From: Mucilaginibacter paludis DSM 18603
Lineage (GTDB): Bacteria > Bacteroidota > Bacteroidia > Sphingobacteriales > Sphingobacteriaceae
Direction: 5' to 3'
Length of the DNA stretch: 64,000 nucleotides
Assembly: GCF_000166195.2 (NCBI RefSeq)
Contig: NZ_CM001403.1
Location: 2,498,432-2,562,431 of the forward strand
Shown here: positions 54,241 to 63,902 of the stretch, in pieces
How positions within the stretch are numbered: the stretch's first letter is position 1
How the letters are laid out: each line of letters opens with the position of its first letter
Notes under the pieces: model-generated
The model's input: the letters and a program-made list of their open reading frames with translations, nothing else
The model's database searches: none
Told to the model about the DNA's origin: nothing
Made by a program: the position numbers and the translations under genes

Positions 54241-54257
54241 TGGCATGTGTTTTTGTA
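54241..54257 (+). promoter_or_regulatory. Candidate sigma-54 promoter of the ABC export cluster
   Basis: TGGCATGTGTTTTTGTA has a perfect -24 half (TGGCA) and a T-rich -12 half. At the exact 10-nt spacing the -12 dinucleotide is TG instead of GC, so it is a near match. It lies 35 nt before the GTG start at 54292, and the neighbouring regulator is a sigma-54 activator. Confidence 0.5.
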
Positions 54258-54291
54258 TATTGGTATCAAATCAACATATAAAAAAATATCC

Positions 54292-55545
54292 GTGGACAGA
54301 GTTATAGAGAAAAAAAGGTGGAACAATAAGCGTATACTAACCATCGGTGGTATTACAGCCCTTGTAATTTTAATTGGCGGCAGCTATTACTTAACCTCGG
54401 GCAAAAGCAAGCTGAATGTTGAAACAGAGCGCATCACCATCAGCGCCATTTCTAAAGGCCCGTTCCAGGTAACTATCCCGGTAAACGGTATTGTTTTGCC
54501 TATCACCACCATCTACCTGGATGCCGTTGAGGGTGGCCGGGTTGAGAAGCTTTTTGTGGAGGATGGCACCACCATGAAAAAGGGCGACCCGATACTGCAA
54601 CTATCCAACACCGACCTGGAACTGAGCTTAGCCACGCAAGAAACCTCGGTGTTTAATTTATTAACCCAAATGCAAATTTCGCGCAATGCGGCCCAGCAAA
54701 ATACCATATCCAAGCTGAACCAAATGGCCGATGTGGATAATGCTTATAACGAAGCCGAACGGGTATATAAGCTGGATAAGCACCTGTATGAGCAAAAAGC
54801 TGTCGGTATGCAGGAATTTAAACAGGCGCAAATTGCCTACGACTATCAGCTGAAACGCAAAAAACTGACGGCTCAGATTTTAAAACAGGATTCGGTTTCT
54901 ACCCGCCAGGAGTTGGAGCAGGCCAAACAATCGTTTGAGCGTACGCAAAACGCACTGGCCGTAATGCGTAAAAAGGTTGGCGACCTGGTAGTACGCGCCC
55001 CGGTTGACGGACAGTTAACATCGATGGATGCCGAAGTTGGGCAGAATAAAAACAAAGGCGAACACTTAGGCCAGTTGGATGTATTATCGGGCTATAAAGT
55101 AAGGGTTGATGTGGATGAGCATTATATATCGCAAATATATACCGGTTTAACGGGCACGTTCAGCCTTGCCGATAAAAATTATACGCTAAAAATTAAAAAG
55201 GTTTACACACAGGTAACAGGCGGCAAATTCCAGGTAGATATGCAGTTTGCAGGGCCGGTACCAGCCGGAATACGTAAAGGGCAAACCTTACAGATATTAC
55301 TGGCCCTGAGCGACGAAAGCCAGCAGGTACTATTGCCCAAGGGCGGCTTTTACCAGCAAACAGGTGGCAACTGGATATTTAAGCTGGCCGAAGATGGTAA
55401 AACCGCGTATAAGGTTGATATACAGCTTGGCCGCCAGAACACCGATTACTACGAAGTAATGCAGGGCCTTAAACCTGGCGACAAGGTAGTAACATCCAGC
55501 TACGAAAGTTATGGGGATATGCAGGAACTGGTATTGAAAAAATAG
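54292..55545 (+). CDS. Membrane-fusion protein (HlyD/MacA-like) of an ABC exporter
   Basis: 417 residues from GTG at 54292 (reading DRVIEKKRWNNKRILTIGG). An ATG 45 nt upstream is in frame, but it lies inside the candidate sigma-54 promoter, so the GTG is preferred. One N-terminal membrane segment (about 15-36) is followed by the biotinyl-lipoyl half VEKLFVEDGTTMKKGDPILQL, a long helical hairpin (about 105-215) and the second half VVRAPVDGQLTSMDAEVGQN. It would connect the inner-membrane permeases to an outer-membrane factor, which is not encoded in this cluster. The ATPase gene begins 92 nt downstream. Confidence 0.9.
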   Translation: MDRVIEKKRWNNKRILTIGGITALVILIGGSYYLTSGKSKLNVETERITISAISKGPFQVTIPVNGIVLPITTIYLDAVEGGRVEKLFVEDGTTMKKGDPILQLSNTDLELSLATQETSVFNLLTQMQISRNAAQQNTISKLNQMADVDNAYNEAERVYKLDKHLYEQKAVGMQEFKQAQIAYDYQLKRKKLTAQILKQDSVSTRQELEQAKQSFERTQNALAVMRKKVGDLVVRAPVDGQLTSMDAEVGQNKNKGEHLGQLDVLSGYKVRVDVDEHYISQIYTGLTGTFSLADKNYTLKIKKVYTQVTGGKFQVDMQFAGPVPAGIRKGQTLQILLALSDESQQVLLPKGGFYQQTGGNWIFKLAEDGKTAYKVDIQLGRQNTDYYEVMQGLKPGDKVVTSSYESYGDMQELVLKK

Positions 55546-55636
55546 TTCTGCCGTATGCAGGTTAATTAAAAAGAAAAGATAACAATATACATCAAAAATA
55601 TTCCGGATGTAACCGGGAACAACTCAGGAGGCTCAA

Positions 55637-56314
55637 ATGATAAAAATTACAAATCTGGAAAAATTTTACCGCACGGAAGAAGTGGAAACCATTGCTTTAA
55701 ACAAGCTATCGATCGATATTAAAGAGGGCGAGTTTGTGGCTATCATGGGGCCGTCGGGCTGTGGTAAATCAACCTTGTTAAACATTTTGGGATTGCTTGA
55801 CGATCCGGATGGCGGCAGCTACCTGTTTAACGGTATCGAGGTGGCGCACTTTAACGAGCGCAAACGCGCCGACCTGCGCAAGCATAACATTGGCTTTGTT
55901 TTCCAGAGCTTTAACCTGATTGATGAGTTGACCGTTTTTGAAAACGTTGAGCTGCCGCTGATCTACACCAACGTTCCTGCATCTGAACGGGTGGGCCGGG
56001 TTGAAAAGGTGTTGGATAAGATGCAGATTATGCACCGTCGCAACCACTACCCGCAGCAACTATCGGGCGGACAGCAGCAGCGTGTGGCCGTAGCCCGTGC
56101 CGTAGTGAATAACCCGAAGCTGATACTGGCAGATGAGCCCACCGGTAACCTGGATTCGAGCAATGGCAACGAGGTAATGGAACTGTTAACCGACCTGAAT
56201 GAACAGGGTACTACCATTATCATGGTGACCCACTCCGAGCACGATGCCCGTTACAGTCACCGCATTATCCGCTTGCTGGACGGGCAAACAGTGATGGAAA
56301 ATATTATGATCTGA
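55637..56314 (+). CDS. ABC transporter ATP-binding protein, MacB/LolD-type
   Basis: 225 residues. Walker A GPSGCGKST (about 39-47), Q-loop FVFQSFNLID, signature LSGGQQQRVA, Walker B LILADEPTGNLDS and the H-loop MVTHSEHDA are all intact. The short length and sequence type match ATPases that pair with FtsX/MacB permeases. A strong Shine-Dalgarno AGGAGG (55626-55631), unusual for this group, lies 5 nt before the ATG. It is the only ATPase in the cluster and must serve all three permeases that follow. Confidence 0.95.
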   Translation: MIKITNLEKFYRTEEVETIALNKLSIDIKEGEFVAIMGPSGCGKSTLLNILGLLDDPDGGSYLFNGIEVAHFNERKRADLRKHNIGFVFQSFNLIDELTVFENVELPLIYTNVPASERVGRVEKVLDKMQIMHRRNHYPQQLSGGQQQRVAVARAVVNNPKLILADEPTGNLDSSNGNEVMELLTDLNEQGTTIIMVTHSEHDARYSHRIIRLLDGQTVMENIMI

Positions 56315-56387
56315 ACTGCAAGCAACCGCCGCGAGCCTTTTAAAGAGAAAGTTAATAAATAGTTATAGTTAATTAATGAGCGTCCTC

Positions 56388-56409
56388 CCCTTCCGGTAAA
56401 ACGGAAGGG
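56388..56409 (+). promoter_or_regulatory. Hairpin just upstream of the first permease gene
   Basis: Arms CCCTTCCG (56388-56395) and CGGAAGGG (56402-56409) pair perfectly over 8 bp with a 6-nt loop, ending 21 nt before the ATG at 56431. It could partly terminate transcription or limit translation, setting the ratio of ATPase to permease. Confidence 0.45.
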
Positions 56410-56430
56410 TTATGGATGATCAACAAAGCC

Positions 56431-58857
56431 ATGATCAGGAATTACATCAAAACAGCTTACCGGAGCCTCAAAAAAAACAAGGGCTTTACAGCGCTCAACG
56501 TGCTTGGGCTTGCACTGGGTTTAACCGCTTTTTTGCTGATAGTTTTATATGTGGTTGATGAGTTGAGCTACGACCGTTACAATACTAATGCTGATAGGAT
56601 ATACCGTGTAAATGAAGACCTTAAACTGGGTAATAATACCGTACAATATGCTGTATGCATGCCACCATTGGCCCAAACCTTAAAAGCGGATTTTCCGGAT
56701 ATTGAGAATGTAGTCCGGTTAAAAAAAGCTGATAGTTTCCGCATCAAAAAAAACGGACAAACCATTTTGGAAGATAATGTGATTTATGCTGACCCATCTA
56801 TTTTTGACGTTTTTACTTTGCCTATAATAAGCGGCAATGCCCACACCGCCTTAAAGGAGCCCAACAGTATTGTATTGACCGAAAGCAGCGCTAAAAAGTA
56901 TTTTAACGGCATAAACGCCGTAGGCCAAACGCTCACGTTTAACGACGACAAAACATATAAAGTAACAGCGGTTATCCATGATATTCCTAAGCAATCGCAC
57001 TTTAAAGCTGATTTTTTGATTTCGATGTCGAGCTTTGCGGATGCGCAGACTTTGCAATGGCTCAGGAGTAATTACAATACGTACGTGCTATTTAAAAAAG
57101 GTGCCGACCTGCAGAAACTGCAAGCTGCTTTCCCGGCATTTTTGCGCAAGTACAGTACATCCGAATTAGAAAAAGCGCTGCACTTAAATTACGAGCAGTT
57201 TGAAAAAAGCGGAAGCTACTTCAGGCTTAACCTCATTAAATTAACCGGTATCCATTTAAGCCCATCCCTGTCAGGAGAGCTGGATAAAAATGGCAACATC
57301 CAATACGTTTACATTTTTTCTATCATTGCCTTGTTTACATTGCTCATTGCCTGTGTAAATTTCATGAATCTATCTACCGCGCGTTCATCAAGCCGTGCGC
57401 GCGAGGTTGGCGTACGTAAAGTATTAGGTTCATCGCGCCAACATCTGATCGCGCAATTTTTAACCGAGTCTGTTATGGTAACCCTGGTGGCGGCAGTTAT
57501 TGCCTGCGGTGCGGCCATTATACTTCTGCCAGCATTTAATAACCTGGCCCGGAAAGAGATCGCAGTTACCACCCAAACCATTACCTGGATGCTGCCTGCC
57601 TTGCTGGGCATAGTTTTGTTTATAGGTGTACTGGCTGGTTCGTACCCGGCATTTTTCCTTTCGGGATTTCAGCCCGTACAGGTGTTGAAGGGTAAATTCT
57701 CTACAGGTTTTAAAGGTAGCTGGCTGCGCAATCTGCTGGTTGTTTTTCAGTTTTTTGTATCCATTGTACTCATCATCGGCACCATCATCGTTTACAACCA
57801 GCTCAACTATATCCAAAATCGCGATCTGGGTTATAACCGTAACCAGGTTATGGTGGTTAAAAAACCTTTTGTACTGGGTAAACAAGCCGGTGTGTTTAAA
57901 CAGATGGTTAAACAATTACCCGGTGTTATTAATGCCACCACCAGCGGATTTTTGCCTACATCAACCAACAGAAACACCTCCATTTTTTATAAAGAAGCTA
58001 CTCAGGATCAAAAGAACGCCATCTTCCCGCAGGTATGGTACGTAGATAACGATTACATTAACACGCTTGGGATGAAGATAGTTGGCGGCCGTGATTTTTC
58101 GGCGCAGTTAACTACCGATTCGATGGCGGTTATTCTAAACGAAACCGCTGTGAAGTTTTTAGGCTATCACGATCCTGTGGGCAAGATATTATATAAGTCG
58201 GAAGTTGACGCGCAAAACATTACCCATCTTTTACAGTACCACGTGGTTGGCGTGGTCAAGGATTTCAACTTTACCTCGCTGCATGAAGGTATTAAACCCG
58301 TTACCATGATATTGGGCCGCGACGATGGCAATTTAGCCATCCGTTTTAACGCGGCAAGTTTACCTGTGCTTTTACCGCAGATCGAAGCAATTTGGAACAA
58401 GCTTTCGCCGGGCAATTTCGAATACTCATTCATGAATGCCGACTTCGAGTACACCTATCGTGCAGAGCAGCGTACCGGGCTCATCTTTATGATATTCGCC
58501 ATACTGGCTATCGTAATTGCCTGCCTGGGTTTGTTCGGGCTGGCAGCTTATGCCGCCGAGCAACGCACCAAAGAGATAGGCATCCGTAAAGTATTGGGTG
58601 CGGGTGTCTACACCATTGTAGCTATGCTGTCCAAAAATTTTGTTAAGCTGGTGTTGGTTTCCATTGTGATAGCCACACCCGTTGCCTGGTTTATGATGCA
58701 AGGCTGGCTGCTCGATTTTGCTTATCGCATCAGCATACAATGGTGGGTATTTGTGGCGGCAGGCTTTATAGCTTTATTTATCGCTGTGATCACCATTAGC
58801 TTTCAATCGGTGCGGGCGGCAGTTGCTAACCCGGTGAGGAGTTTAAGAAGCGAGTAG
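56431..58857 (+). CDS. FtsX/MacB-type ABC permease, copy 1
   Basis: 808 residues from the ATG at 56431 (MIRNYIKTAYRSL), chosen because both paralogs start with the same words; an ATG 15 nt upstream is in frame. The layout is two fused MacB-like halves: membrane segment (about 18-38), periplasmic domain (about 40-275), three segments (about 280-405) and one more segment (about 425-448), a second periplasmic domain (about 450-675), and a last group of three segments (about 680-790). The end LRSE is shared with the other copies. Such permeases act mechanically on the envelope rather than by classical transport. It depends on the upstream ATPase. Confidence 0.93.
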   Translation: MIRNYIKTAYRSLKKNKGFTALNVLGLALGLTAFLLIVLYVVDELSYDRYNTNADRIYRVNEDLKLGNNTVQYAVCMPPLAQTLKADFPDIENVVRLKKADSFRIKKNGQTILEDNVIYADPSIFDVFTLPIISGNAHTALKEPNSIVLTESSAKKYFNGINAVGQTLTFNDDKTYKVTAVIHDIPKQSHFKADFLISMSSFADAQTLQWLRSNYNTYVLFKKGADLQKLQAAFPAFLRKYSTSELEKALHLNYEQFEKSGSYFRLNLIKLTGIHLSPSLSGELDKNGNIQYVYIFSIIALFTLLIACVNFMNLSTARSSSRAREVGVRKVLGSSRQHLIAQFLTESVMVTLVAAVIACGAAIILLPAFNNLARKEIAVTTQTITWMLPALLGIVLFIGVLAGSYPAFFLSGFQPVQVLKGKFSTGFKGSWLRNLLVVFQFFVSIVLIIGTIIVYNQLNYIQNRDLGYNRNQVMVVKKPFVLGKQAGVFKQMVKQLPGVINATTSGFLPTSTNRNTSIFYKEATQDQKNAIFPQVWYVDNDYINTLGMKIVGGRDFSAQLTTDSMAVILNETAVKFLGYHDPVGKILYKSEVDAQNITHLLQYHVVGVVKDFNFTSLHEGIKPVTMILGRDDGNLAIRFNAASLPVLLPQIEAIWNKLSPGNFEYSFMNADFEYTYRAEQRTGLIFMIFAILAIVIACLGLFGLAAYAAEQRTKEIGIRKVLGAGVYTIVAMLSKNFVKLVLVSIVIATPVAWFMMQGWLLDFAYRISIQWWVFVAAGFIALFIAVITISFQSVRAAVANPVRSLRSE

Positions 58858-58860
58858 GGG

Positions 58861-58954
58861 TATTAGAAGCAAGAGGTAAGATGCAGGAGACACGAGACAA
58901 CCGGAGTTAAGGTTTATAACAGGTAAATGAACTAAAGCATATTAATTAAGCATT
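58861..58954 (+). repeat. Purine-rich repeats and conserved leader before permease copy 2
   Basis: First comes a run of AGAAGCAAGAGGTAAGATGC-type words (58864-58897). Then a leader of about 45 nt (58901-58947, starting CCGGAGTTAAGGTTTATAAC) closely matches 61433-61473 before copy 3. The repetition shows that the intergenic unit was duplicated along with the gene. Confidence 0.8.
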
Positions 58955-61351
58955 ATGATCAGGAACTACATCAAAATAGCATGGCGAAACATGGTGAGAA
59001 ATAAATTTTCTTCACTGATCAATATTACCGGGCTGGCGGTTGGCATGGCTGTAGCCATGCTGATTGGCCTTTGGATATGGGATGAACTGTCCTTCAACAA
59101 GTACTTTAAAAATTACGACCGTATTGTAATGGCCATGCAGCATCAAACCCTTAACGGGAATGTGTTAACGCAAACCTACATGCCTATTCCCTTAGGCTAT
59201 AAGATGAGCCAGGAGTACCGCAACGATTTTAAATATGTAGTACTTGCCACCAATATTAATGAACATATTTTGGCCTACGGCGATAAAAAACTGAACCAGA
59301 TGGGCAATTGCATGCAGGCCGAAGCTCCAGACCTGCTCACGTTAAACATGCTGAAGGGCAATCGCAAGGCTTTACAGGATCCATCATCCATCCTGTTATC
59401 AAACAAATTGGCTAAGGCCTTATTTGGTGATGCCGACCCCATGGGGAAAGTATTAAAATTAGATGCCAAATGGAGTGTTAAGGTTAGCGGCGTATATCAA
59501 GACCTGCCCCAAAATACAACCTTTAACAACCTTGCCTTTATTGCCCCCTGGAACCTGTACATCACCACCATGCCCTGGTTAAAAAGGGCGGAAACCAAAT
59601 GGGGCAACAACTCCTGGCAAATATTCTGTATGCTCAATCCGCATGCCGATATTGATGCCGTTTCCGCTAAAATCAGAGATCTGAAATTGAATAACCTGGC
59701 CTTACAAAATGATAAGGTGGGCGTGGCGTTTAAACCGTCTATTTTTTTATTTCCCATCAGCAAATGGCACTTATATTCCGAATTTAAAAATGGGGTGAAT
59801 ACCGGTGGCCGCATTCAATTTGTTTGGATGTTTGGTATTATTGGTGTTTTTGTCCTGTTTTTGGCCTGTATCAACTTTATGAACCTGAGTACGGCCCGGT
59901 CGGAAAAGCGCGCTAAAGAAGTAGGCATCCGCAAAACCATAGGCTCGTTACGGAGCCAGCTGATAGGGCAATTCTTTTGTGAATCGCTGATGGTTACGGC
60001 TTTCGGCTTGTTGCTATCTTTTGTGCTGGTACAGCTTACTTTGCCCTGGTTTAACCAGGTTGCAGATAAAAACATGAGCATCTTATGGGCCAACCCCATT
60101 TTTTGGCTGATGTGCGTTAGCTTCAGCCTCGTCACCGGGCTTATAGCAGGGAGCTACCCGGCACTTTACCTGTCATCGTTCCAACCGGTAAAAGTTTTGA
60201 AAGGAACATTTAAGGCTGGGCGGCTGGCGGCGCTGCCCCGCAAGGTGCTGGTAGTATTACAATTTACAGTATCTATCATTTTAATTATAGGCACAGTAAT
60301 TATTTTCAGGCAGGTGCAGTTTACCAAGAACCGGCCGGTGGGTTATAATCGCGACGGGCTGATACAGGTATATATGAAGACCGCGCCTATTCACGATCAC
60401 TTTGCCGCAGTGAGGCATGACCTGCTTGAAACGGGTACCATTGCAGAAATTGCCGAATCGGGCAGCTCATTAACAGAAGTATCTTCAAACTATAGCGGTT
60501 TTACCTGGCGCGGAAAAGACCCCAATACGCAGGACGACTTTGGCTGGGTACCTATCAGCCCGGAGTTTGGCAAAGTTGCCGGATGGACTTTAAAGGAGGG
60601 CCGCAATTTTTCAAAAGATATGTTAACAGATTCTTCGGGAATGATCCTGAACGAGTCGGCAGTTAAATTTATGGGGCTGGATCATCCCATCGGCGAAATT
60701 ATTAATTCGGGCCCTCAGCAATTCAGGGTGATCGGTGTAATTCAATACATGGTGATGTCGTCGCCTTATGATCCAGTTAAACCAACGATGTTTAGCCTGC
60801 TTAGCGAACGCGAAAACATCATCAATATCCGTGTAAACCCACATGCCAGCACAAGGGAGGCGCTTGCTAAAGCAGAAGCTATTTTTAAAAAATATGATCC
60901 CGACAGCCCCTTCGACTATCATTTTACAGACACCGAATATGCCAAAAAATTTGGCGATGAAGAACGCATTGGCAAGCTATCGGCACTGTTTACTACGCTG
61001 GCCATCTTCATCAGTTGTTTAGGGCTTTTCGGGATGGCATCCTTTATGGCCGAGCAGCGCACCAAAGAGATTGGCGTGCGCAAGGTACTCGGTGCATCGG
61101 TATTCAATCTATGGCGCTTAATGTCGGCAGATTTTGTGGTGCTTATCGTCATCTCGTTATTGATAGCGATACCCGTAGCGTACTATTTTATGCATGGCTG
61201 GCTACAGAATTATAAATACCGTACTGAATTATCCTGGTGGATATTCGCTGCAACGGGTATAGGCTCCATCATCATTACATTATGTACCGTTAGTTTTCAA
61301 AGTATTAAAGCCGCCTTAAACAACCCGGTGAAGAGTTTGAGAAGCGAGTAG
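58955..61351 (+). CDS. FtsX/MacB-type ABC permease, copy 2
   Basis: 798 residues, same architecture as copy 1: N-terminal MIRNYIKIAWRNMVRNKF, membrane segment about 20-42, periplasmic domain about 45-275, a first group of segments (about 285-415, with the conserved MNLSTARSEKRAKEVGIRKT), a second periplasmic domain, and a final group ending VKSLRSE. It has no ATPase of its own. Divergence from copy 1 is clear in the periplasmic parts, while the segment before the last membrane group (MAEQRTKEIGVRKVLGAS) is strongly conserved, as expected for the ATPase contact. Confidence 0.93.
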   Translation: MIRNYIKIAWRNMVRNKFSSLINITGLAVGMAVAMLIGLWIWDELSFNKYFKNYDRIVMAMQHQTLNGNVLTQTYMPIPLGYKMSQEYRNDFKYVVLATNINEHILAYGDKKLNQMGNCMQAEAPDLLTLNMLKGNRKALQDPSSILLSNKLAKALFGDADPMGKVLKLDAKWSVKVSGVYQDLPQNTTFNNLAFIAPWNLYITTMPWLKRAETKWGNNSWQIFCMLNPHADIDAVSAKIRDLKLNNLALQNDKVGVAFKPSIFLFPISKWHLYSEFKNGVNTGGRIQFVWMFGIIGVFVLFLACINFMNLSTARSEKRAKEVGIRKTIGSLRSQLIGQFFCESLMVTAFGLLLSFVLVQLTLPWFNQVADKNMSILWANPIFWLMCVSFSLVTGLIAGSYPALYLSSFQPVKVLKGTFKAGRLAALPRKVLVVLQFTVSIILIIGTVIIFRQVQFTKNRPVGYNRDGLIQVYMKTAPIHDHFAAVRHDLLETGTIAEIAESGSSLTEVSSNYSGFTWRGKDPNTQDDFGWVPISPEFGKVAGWTLKEGRNFSKDMLTDSSGMILNESAVKFMGLDHPIGEIINSGPQQFRVIGVIQYMVMSSPYDPVKPTMFSLLSERENIINIRVNPHASTREALAKAEAIFKKYDPDSPFDYHFTDTEYAKKFGDEERIGKLSALFTTLAIFISCLGLFGMASFMAEQRTKEIGVRKVLGASVFNLWRLMSADFVVLIVISLLIAIPVAYYFMHGWLQNYKYRTELSWWIFAATGIGSIIITLCTVSFQSIKAALNNPVKSLRSE

Positions 61352-61487
61352 GGAGAGAGAAGCAGGAAGTAAGAGGCAAGAAGTTAGAAGCAGGAAGAGA
61401 GATGCAAGAAGTAAGAGGCAAGAAGTAAGACGCCGGAGTTAGGGTTTTTAACAGGAAATAAACCAAAGAATATTAAAGTAAGATATT
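61352..61487 (+). repeat. Purine-rich tandem-like repeats and leader before permease copy 3
   Basis: About 80 nt (61352-61430) consist of irregular copies of AGAAGCAGGAAGTAAGAGGC with variable spacing. A leader of about 40-55 nt (from 61433) similar to that at 58901-58947 follows. The repeats begin directly after the stop, where the LRSE codons themselves read AGAAGCGAG, so the repeat word may have arisen from or pair with the gene end. Confidence 0.82.
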
Positions 61488-63902
61488 ATGATCAGGAATT
61501 ACATAAAAATAGCGTGGCGAAGTTTGTGGAAGCATAAATCATTCGCGTTTATTAATATAACCGGTATGGCTGTAGCTTTCGCTGCCGCTATCCTGTTGGC
61601 CCTTACTGCTTTTTACGAACTTTCGTTTGATGCCTTTCATCAGCATAAAAACAACATCTACCAGATTTACCGCGAAGAGCAAGAAGCCAAAGGACTTGAA
61701 AACTCATCCAGTTTACCCATCCCATTAACACCGGCGCTTAAGGCCAGCTTTCCGGACCTGGTGCATATTTCCAGGTTTGGCGATAATGGAGGCAGCGTGA
61801 TACGCTATCAAAATAAAGAGTTTAATTACAGTGTACGGGCCGTTGATGAGGATTTTTTAAAGATGTTCAGCTTCCCTTTAGTTAAAGGCAATGCCAGCCA
61901 GCCATTAAAGAACCTTAACGACCTGGTATTATCCCAAAACACAGCCAAAAGTATTTTTAAAACCGAGCAACCTGTAGGTAAGGTAGTTGAAGTACGCATT
62001 AACAATGAATGGAGAGCCTTTAATGTTTCGGCAATAGTGGACGACGCGCCAAAAAATTCAAGCATTGATTTTGATGCCCTGGCCCGTTTTGAGCAATTCC
62101 CCTATTACGAGCGTGATAAAAACAGATGGGACAGCAGCACCCATATCGCTTATATCCAATTACCCGACCATGTTTCTCAAAACCAATTTGAGCAAAAGCT
62201 TAAACAATTCGCCCATCAGTATTTTGCCGATAATATTAAACGTTTAAAAAATGATGGCGGCCAGCCCGATAACGAAGGCGAATACCTGCGGTTCCGCTTA
62301 GTGCCATTAACCGATATTCATTTTAACAAAATTGTAGCGTCAGCAGGTAGTACAAATAAATTTTATCCCGTTTTATTACTGCTCATCAGTGTCTTCATTC
62401 TGTTTATAGCTACGGTAAACTTTATTAATCTTTCGCTTGGCCGGGCATTTATCCGTGCCAAAGAAATTGGCGTACGTAAAGTAATGGGGGCCCGGCTTGC
62501 ACAAATACTTACCCAGTTTTGCAGCGAATCGTTCATTATCTGTACTTTCTCGCTCATTCTGGGCGGCTTATTAGTGGCCTGGCTGCTGCCCTATTATCAA
62601 CAGATCTTCAATCAGCAATTATCATTGGCTATTTTAAAATCGGGCAGTGTCATTTGCTATTTCACGGCAGGTTTTGTCAGCATTTCTTTATTAGCGGGTG
62701 GCTATCCGGCATGGCTCATGTCGTCGTACAAAATCACACAAACCGTAAAAGGGAAAATCAATACAGGACGATCAAACAGTATGCGCAACGGTTTAATGAT
62801 GGTGCAATTTGTATTGTCCTGCTTACTCATCATCTGCACTACCATAGCCTGGCAACAGCTTAATTTTTTACGCCAAAAGCCATTAGGCTATAACAAAAAC
62901 CAGGTGATCAGCATTCCTATCGGCGATAATATCGACCCGGAGCGTGCTCTATACCTGATGCGGACACAGTTGGCAGGCAAACCGGAAGTGGTAAGTATTA
63001 CCGGCACCGATATGAATATGGGCCGCGGCCGCGATAACAGCTCTTCAAACTCGATGATGAGTTTTGATTATAAAGGCAAAACCGTAAAAAGCAACTGGCG
63101 CCGTATTGATTATGATTATATCAAAACCCTGGGGTTAACCTTGATCAGCGGTCGTGATTTCTCCAAACAATTTGGTAACGATACAGCCGCCGTTGTAATT
63201 AACCAAACCATGGCAAGCCAGTTGGGCGTAAAAAATCCGGTAGGTACATACCTGCCGGTTGATGGCGAAAAATTGCAGGTAATTGGCGTGGTGAACGATT
63301 TTAACTTTCAATCGCTGCAAAAAAAGATCGAGCCGCTTACCTTCGTTATCCAGCCAAAATGGGGGTTGAGCTATATTTTTGTGAGGGTTAAACCCGATAA
63401 CTTGCCCGCTTCAATGGCAGCGGTTACCAGTACCTGGAAAAAGATAAATCCCAAGGCCGAAAGCGCCGCTTCGTTTTTAGATGAAAACGTTGACAGGCAA
63501 TATAAAAAGGAAGACAGGCTCTCCAAAATATTTGTTAGCGGGGCAATGTTAACCATCATCATATCATGCATGGGCCTGTTTGCCATTGCGGTGCTGGTCA
63601 TCAGTCAGCGTACCAAAGAATTAGGGATCCGTAAAGTTTTGGGCGCGGGGGTATTTACTATCGTGAGCCTGATAGTTAAAGATTTTGTGCGGCTGATTGT
63701 GATTTCGGCAATCATCGCGTCGCCAATAGCCTGGTATGCCATGAGCCAATGGCTGCAGGATTTTGCCTACCGCATTACTATCAGTTGGTGGGTGTTTGCC
63801 TTTGCCGGCGGCATCGCCATTTTGATAGCAGTAATTACGGTAAGCTTCCAATCGGTAAAGGCAGCTTTAGCCAACCCGGTGAAGAGCTTGAGAAGCGAAT
63901 GA
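61488..63902 (+). CDS. FtsX/MacB-type ABC permease, copy 3
   Basis: 804 residues, again starting MIRNYIKIAWRSLWKHKSF and ending NPVKSLRSE. Domains follow copies 1 and 2: membrane segment about 20-42, periplasmic MacB-like domain about 45-285, a first segment group with the conserved AFIRAKEIGVRKVMGAR, a second periplasmic domain, and a final group with SQRTKELGIRKVLGAG. It is the third consecutive permease without its own ATPase. The repeats after its stop suggest that the array may continue beyond the window. Confidence 0.93.
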   Translation: MIRNYIKIAWRSLWKHKSFAFINITGMAVAFAAAILLALTAFYELSFDAFHQHKNNIYQIYREEQEAKGLENSSSLPIPLTPALKASFPDLVHISRFGDNGGSVIRYQNKEFNYSVRAVDEDFLKMFSFPLVKGNASQPLKNLNDLVLSQNTAKSIFKTEQPVGKVVEVRINNEWRAFNVSAIVDDAPKNSSIDFDALARFEQFPYYERDKNRWDSSTHIAYIQLPDHVSQNQFEQKLKQFAHQYFADNIKRLKNDGGQPDNEGEYLRFRLVPLTDIHFNKIVASAGSTNKFYPVLLLLISVFILFIATVNFINLSLGRAFIRAKEIGVRKVMGARLAQILTQFCSESFIICTFSLILGGLLVAWLLPYYQQIFNQQLSLAILKSGSVICYFTAGFVSISLLAGGYPAWLMSSYKITQTVKGKINTGRSNSMRNGLMMVQFVLSCLLIICTTIAWQQLNFLRQKPLGYNKNQVISIPIGDNIDPERALYLMRTQLAGKPEVVSITGTDMNMGRGRDNSSSNSMMSFDYKGKTVKSNWRRIDYDYIKTLGLTLISGRDFSKQFGNDTAAVVINQTMASQLGVKNPVGTYLPVDGEKLQVIGVVNDFNFQSLQKKIEPLTFVIQPKWGLSYIFVRVKPDNLPASMAAVTSTWKKINPKAESAASFLDENVDRQYKKEDRLSKIFVSGAMLTIIISCMGLFAIAVLVISQRTKELGIRKVLGAGVFTIVSLIVKDFVRLIVISAIIASPIAWYAMSQWLQDFAYRITISWWVFAFAGGIAILIAVITVSFQSVKAALANPVKSLRSE

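Noticed and set aside
61352..61430. CRISPR-like array of AGAAGC-type units
   Set aside because: Units vary in length and sequence, spacers are not unique fixed-length segments, and no cas gene is nearby.
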